Assembly (NCBI GenBank): GCA_026388345.1
Contig: JAPLJY010000299.1
Location: 1 to 16,184, forward strand
From: Deltaproteobacteria bacterium
Lineage (GTDB): Bacteria; Desulfobacterota; Syntrophia; Syntrophales; UBA5619
Direction: 5' to 3'
DNA: 16,184 bases
A program made the translations under genes and the position numbers. This document shows, one piece after another, positions 13,842 through 16,184 of the stretch. A model generated the notes under the pieces. It searched no databases, was not told where the DNA came from, and saw only the letters and a program-made list of their open reading frames with translations. The stretch's first letter is position 1. Each line of letters begins with the position of its first letter.

Positions 13842-14681
13842 ATGATACGAAAGCGACTTTTTCAACATGCTGCTATAGCCGGAATCCTTGCGGCGTTCCT
13901 GATTACGGCGCTGATCGGCCTGCTTCCGGGTCTTGTCCGTGCGGAGGCCGGGCCGCCGTCCGCGGGGCGCAAACAGGTTGAGCTTCCCGTCTATGGTTAT
14001 CGGGTGGTCAACGTTTATCCCCATGACCGGCAGGCCTACACGCAGGGGCTCATCTGGTGCGACGGATTTCTGTACGAGGGCACCGGACTGAACGGCGCCT
14101 CCAGCCTGCGGAAGGTCCGCCTGGAGACCGGCAGGGTGGTCGAACAGCATTCACTGGACCGGCAATATTTCGGCGAAGGGATCACGGAGTGGGGCGGCAG
14201 GCTGCTGCAATTGACCTGGAATTCGAACCTGGGGTTCATCTACGACCGTTCAGGCCTGAAGGTGCGGGGAACCTTCCGCTATAAGGGAGAGGGGTGGGGG
14301 CTGACCCACGATCGGGACCGCCTGATCATGAGCGACGGCACCGCAACCCTGCGGTTTTTCGATCCCAAGACCCTCCGGGAAACGGGGCGCCTGAACGTGC
14401 AAAGCGGCGGCGCACCGCTTACGGACCTTAATGAGTTGGAGTTCGTTCGGGGCGAGATTTTTGCCAATGTGTACCGGACGGATCTGATCGCCAGAATTTC
14501 CCCCCAAACCGGAGCCGTGACCGGCTGGATCGATCTGCGCGGGTTGCTCCCGGAGGCCGATCGGCGGATTCCCGTGGATGTTCTCAACGGGATCGCCTAC
14601 GATGCCGGCGGGAACCGGCTGTTCGTGACGGGGAAATTGTGGCCAAAGCTCTTCGAGATCGAGCTTTTCCGCCGCGAGTAG
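13842..14681 (+). CDS. Secreted glutaminyl-peptide cyclotransferase (plant/bacterial type)
   Basis: 279 residues. A signal peptide (residues 1-35, hydrophobic core AIAGILAAFLITALIGLLPG, likely cut after RAEA) sends it to the periplasm. The rest is a beta-propeller of the plant/bacterial glutamine cyclotransferase family, which converts N-terminal glutamine to pyroglutamate. Family marks are YTQGL (66-70), ITEWGGRLLQLTW (114-126), GEGWGLTHD (149-157), LNELEF (196-201), ANVYRTDLIARI (208-219), VLNGIAYD (247-254) and FVTGKLWPKLFEI (261-273). The length is normal. No strong ribosome site is visible; the 10-base gap after the YitT gene suggests translation follows from it. Confidence 0.92.
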   Translation: MIRKRLFQHAAIAGILAAFLITALIGLLPGLVRAEAGPPSAGRKQVELPVYGYRVVNVYPHDRQAYTQGLIWCDGFLYEGTGLNGASSLRKVRLETGRVVEQHSLDRQYFGEGITEWGGRLLQLTWNSNLGFIYDRSGLKVRGTFRYKGEGWGLTHDRDRLIMSDGTATLRFFDPKTLRETGRLNVQSGGAPLTDLNELEFVRGEIFANVYRTDLIARISPQTGAVTGWIDLRGLLPEADRRIPVDVLNGIAYDAGGNRLFVTGKLWPKLFEIELFRRE

Positions 14682-14699
14682 GATGGAGGCCAAGGTGCG

Positions 14700-14741
14700 C
14701 CGGGAATCCATACGACCGCTGCCCGCCGGGTGGATTCCCGG
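14700..14741. terminator. Bidirectional hairpin between converging genes
   Basis: CCGGGAATCCA (14700-14710) and TGGATTCCCGG (14731-14741) form a perfect 11-base stem with a 20-base GC-rich loop. It lies in the 77-base gap between two converging genes, the usual place for a shared terminator. Neither side has a T run, so efficiency is uncertain. Confidence 0.5.
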
Positions 14742-14758
14742 TCCATCGGCGGAGGCGG

Positions 14759-15478
14759 CTATTGTTTGAGCGCCTCCCGGATCTGGCGGCCCGTCTCGGG
14801 CCCCTCGAGGGCCTTTTCCATGGCATCGGAAAGGACACCGTTGATCTGACTCTCCAACTTCTCCTCCGAGAAAACCACGTGGTCCAGGCTGGAGCTGCTC
14901 TCCGAGGTGACCTTGTAGAAGATCCTCTTCTTCTGGACATCCGCGAAGACCAGCGTCACCCGCGTCTTGGCGGTGTAATGTTTCCTCGGGAACGTATCGA
15001 GACAGGTCACGTCAAGCTCCTCGATCGCGCCGCCGACGAGGATCGTTCCCCACTCCGGCCGGATCGTGTTTTCCTGAAGATCCCAGACGGCTTTCTCCGG
15101 GGAAACGCCATACCCCGACTGGATCAGAAGCTCGCGCAGGGCCGCCGCCACGGCGTCGGCCGCCTTGACGTAGCTCGGCAGGATCGGGATCGTGGAGCCG
15201 TCCGAATGGACGACCCGGCCGATCAGAAGCGTGTCCTCCATTTTCCGCCGGTCGATGAAGGAGGCCACGGTCAGGCTGAATTTCCGGCCGTCGGTCACGG
15301 CGGACTTGATCGCCTTCGTCGGTTGATACCGCATGTTCACGTTGTAGATCTTGGGCGCGCAGCCCATCGCCGAAAACATCAGCAAAAGGCAGACGAGCAT
15401 TCCGGCGCGCCGCAGCGCGGCCGATCTGCCGTTTTTCCCGGATGCGGCCACTGTGGCCGCAACGCTGACCGCAATCAT
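14759..15478 (-). CDS. Predicted outer-membrane or periplasmic lipoprotein of unknown function
   Basis: 239 residues from the preferred start. A hydrophobic segment MLVCLLLMFSAMG ends at Cys40, a plausible lipobox (A-M-G-C), so the mature protein should be lipid-anchored. The mature part (CAPKIYNVNMRYQPTKAIKS onward) has an alternating beta pattern, a conserved-looking LTVASFIDRRK, and a C-terminal helix; it resembles uncharacterised deltaproteobacterial lipoproteins and I cannot name the family. The start is ambiguous. ATG 15478 has a perfect AAGGAGG 8 bases upstream, whereas ATG 15508 overlaps the UPF0182 stop as ATGA and would add 10 residues (MKRIFKEVVV). In both cases an extra hydrophobic run precedes the signal segment. 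It is co-transcribed with the UPF0182 gene. Confidence 0.75.
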   Translation of the reverse strand: MIAVSVAATVAASGKNGRSAALRRAGMLVCLLLMFSAMGCAPKIYNVNMRYQPTKAIKSAVTDGRKFSLTVASFIDRRKMEDTLLIGRVVHSDGSTIPILPSYVKAADAVAAALRELLIQSGYGVSPEKAVWDLQENTIRPEWGTILVGGAIEELDVTCLDTFPRKHYTAKTRVTLVFADVQKKRIFYKVTSESSSSLDHVVFSEEKLESQINGVLSDAMEKALEGPETGRQIREALKQ

Positions 15479-15504
15479 CACAACTACCTCCTTGAAAATC
15501 CGCT

Positions 15505-16184
15505 TCATTTCGCTTTTCCCCCCTTCTTTTCCAGGGTCGAAAGGATCTCTCCCGTCTTCTTGAGTTCCTCGCCGTAGCCTCCCCAATTCCCCTGCCGGAG
15601 GAATTCCTGCGCCTTCCGGAAATGGCCGAGGGCATCGAGGGCCGCCTGCCGGTCGCTCTGCTCCACGCCGGCCGCCGCGGGCTTCTTCGCCTCCGCCTGC
15701 GGCTCCCGGTCCTTCATCGGCCCCCCGCCGAAGATCTTCTGGAGGGCGAGGTCGAGCGTCTCCTCCATGGCGATGTTGTTACCGTAGGCCACGATCACCC
15801 TTTTGAGTTCCGGGAGCTGGCCGTTCTCGGCGGCGAGATAGAGGGATTCGACGTAGAGGATCGACTTCTCGATCGGGATCGCAAGCAGGCTCCCCCGGAT
15901 CACGTTTGACCCTCTCTGGTGCCAGAGCGAGAGCTGCTGGGAGATGATCGTATCCTGGTCGATTCGCGCCTCGATCTGCCGTGGTCCGTAGACCAGCTTC
16001 TGCTTGGGGAATTTGTAGACGATCACCTTCCCGTAATTGGGGGCGTCGCAGCGGGCGGCCATCCAGGCCGACATGTTGTCCTTCATGCTGGGCGTGAAGG
16101 GGGAGAGTAGCACAAACTCCTCCTTTTCGGCCCCGGGGAGCTTCATGATCGTGTAGTAGGGATCCATGGCATTTTGACCGCCGG
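15505..16184 (-). CDS. UPF0182 family membrane protein, C-terminal part (cut by window edge)
   Basis: Only the last 226 codons or so are inside the window; the frame is open through base 16184. The opening NAMDPYYTIMKLPGAEKEEF, then VLLSPFTPSMKDNMSAWMAA, GPRQIEARIDQDTIISQQLS, and SNVIRGSLLAIPIEKSILYV are hallmarks of the C-terminal extracytoplasmic region of UPF0182 (COG1615), large proteins with about seven N-terminal membrane segments and no known function. After a Lys/Ala-rich linker, the last 60 residues (DALGHFRKAQEFLRQGNWGG and so on) form a helical tail found in the family. It precedes and nearly overlaps the lipoprotein gene, so the two probably act together. Confidence 0.92.
   Translation of the reverse strand, partial: GGQNAMDPYYTIMKLPGAEKEEFVLLSPFTPSMKDNMSAWMAARCDAPNYGKVIVYKFPKQKLVYGPRQIEARIDQDTIISQQLSLWHQRGSNVIRGSLLAIPIEKSILYVESLYLAAENGQLPELKRVIVAYGNNIAMEETLDLALQKIFGGGPMKDREPQAEAKKPAAAGVEQSDRQAALDALGHFRKAQEFLRQGNWGGYGEELKKTGEILSTLEKKGGKAK

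Noticed and set aside
12827..13843. 338-codon open frame on the minus strand
   Set aside because: It is antisense to the YitT gene and part of brnA, with composition rich in Asp, Arg and Gln and no family motif.
14639..15577. 312-codon open frame on the plus strand
   Set aside because: It is the mirror frame of the lipoprotein gene; no recognisable domain.

Overview
The window looks like a piece of a moderately GC-rich bacterial chromosome, most likely from an anaerobic deltaproteobacterium of the Syntrophus/Smithella type. That placement is an inference from gene content: a PrpE/ACSS3-type acyl-CoA synthetase, UPF0182, YitT, a DruA-like element remnant and a short palindromic repeat of a kind I associate with that group. 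No rRNA, tRNA or CRISPR array is visible.

Left part (1-3636). An AT-richer gene encodes a helical N-terminus joined to a class III nucleotidyl-cyclase-like domain; its frame is open to the left edge. It is followed by a D-2-hydroxyacid dehydrogenase. Next comes a broken N-terminal fragment of a DruA-like (DUF4338) protein, which abuts the stop codon of the next gene.

Middle part (3637-9204), all on the minus strand: an EamA transporter, a conserved unknown protein with a C-terminal cysteine motif, exonuclease III, a DUF484/GAF-like protein and a propionyl/acetyl-CoA synthetase. A 126-bp inverted-repeat element sits between the unknown gene and xthA. A promoter with an 8-bp dyad lies before the synthetase, and a terminator-like hairpin lies in the leader of the transporter.

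Accessory part (about 9375-12920), on the plus strand, is the most interesting region. It reads as a decayed chromosomal integron. An internally deleted integron integrase is followed by an attI-like stretch with iterated repeats and a GTTAGAT junction. Then comes a two-gene cassette (DUF5343 protein plus a Swt1-type HEPN protein) closed by a well-formed attC site at 11210-11267. After it lie a flavodoxin-fold NAD(P)H oxidoreductase, a degenerate attC-like stretch, a DHCW-motif cupin and a BrnT/BrnA toxin-antitoxin pair. The DUF5343-HEPN pair is a candidate RNase-based defence or toxin-antitoxin module carried as a mobile cassette.

Right part (12953-16184) returns to GC-rich core genes: a YitT membrane protein and a secreted glutaminyl cyclase (plus strand), facing a lipoprotein and the C-terminal part of a UPF0182 membrane protein (minus strand), with a hairpin between the converging genes.
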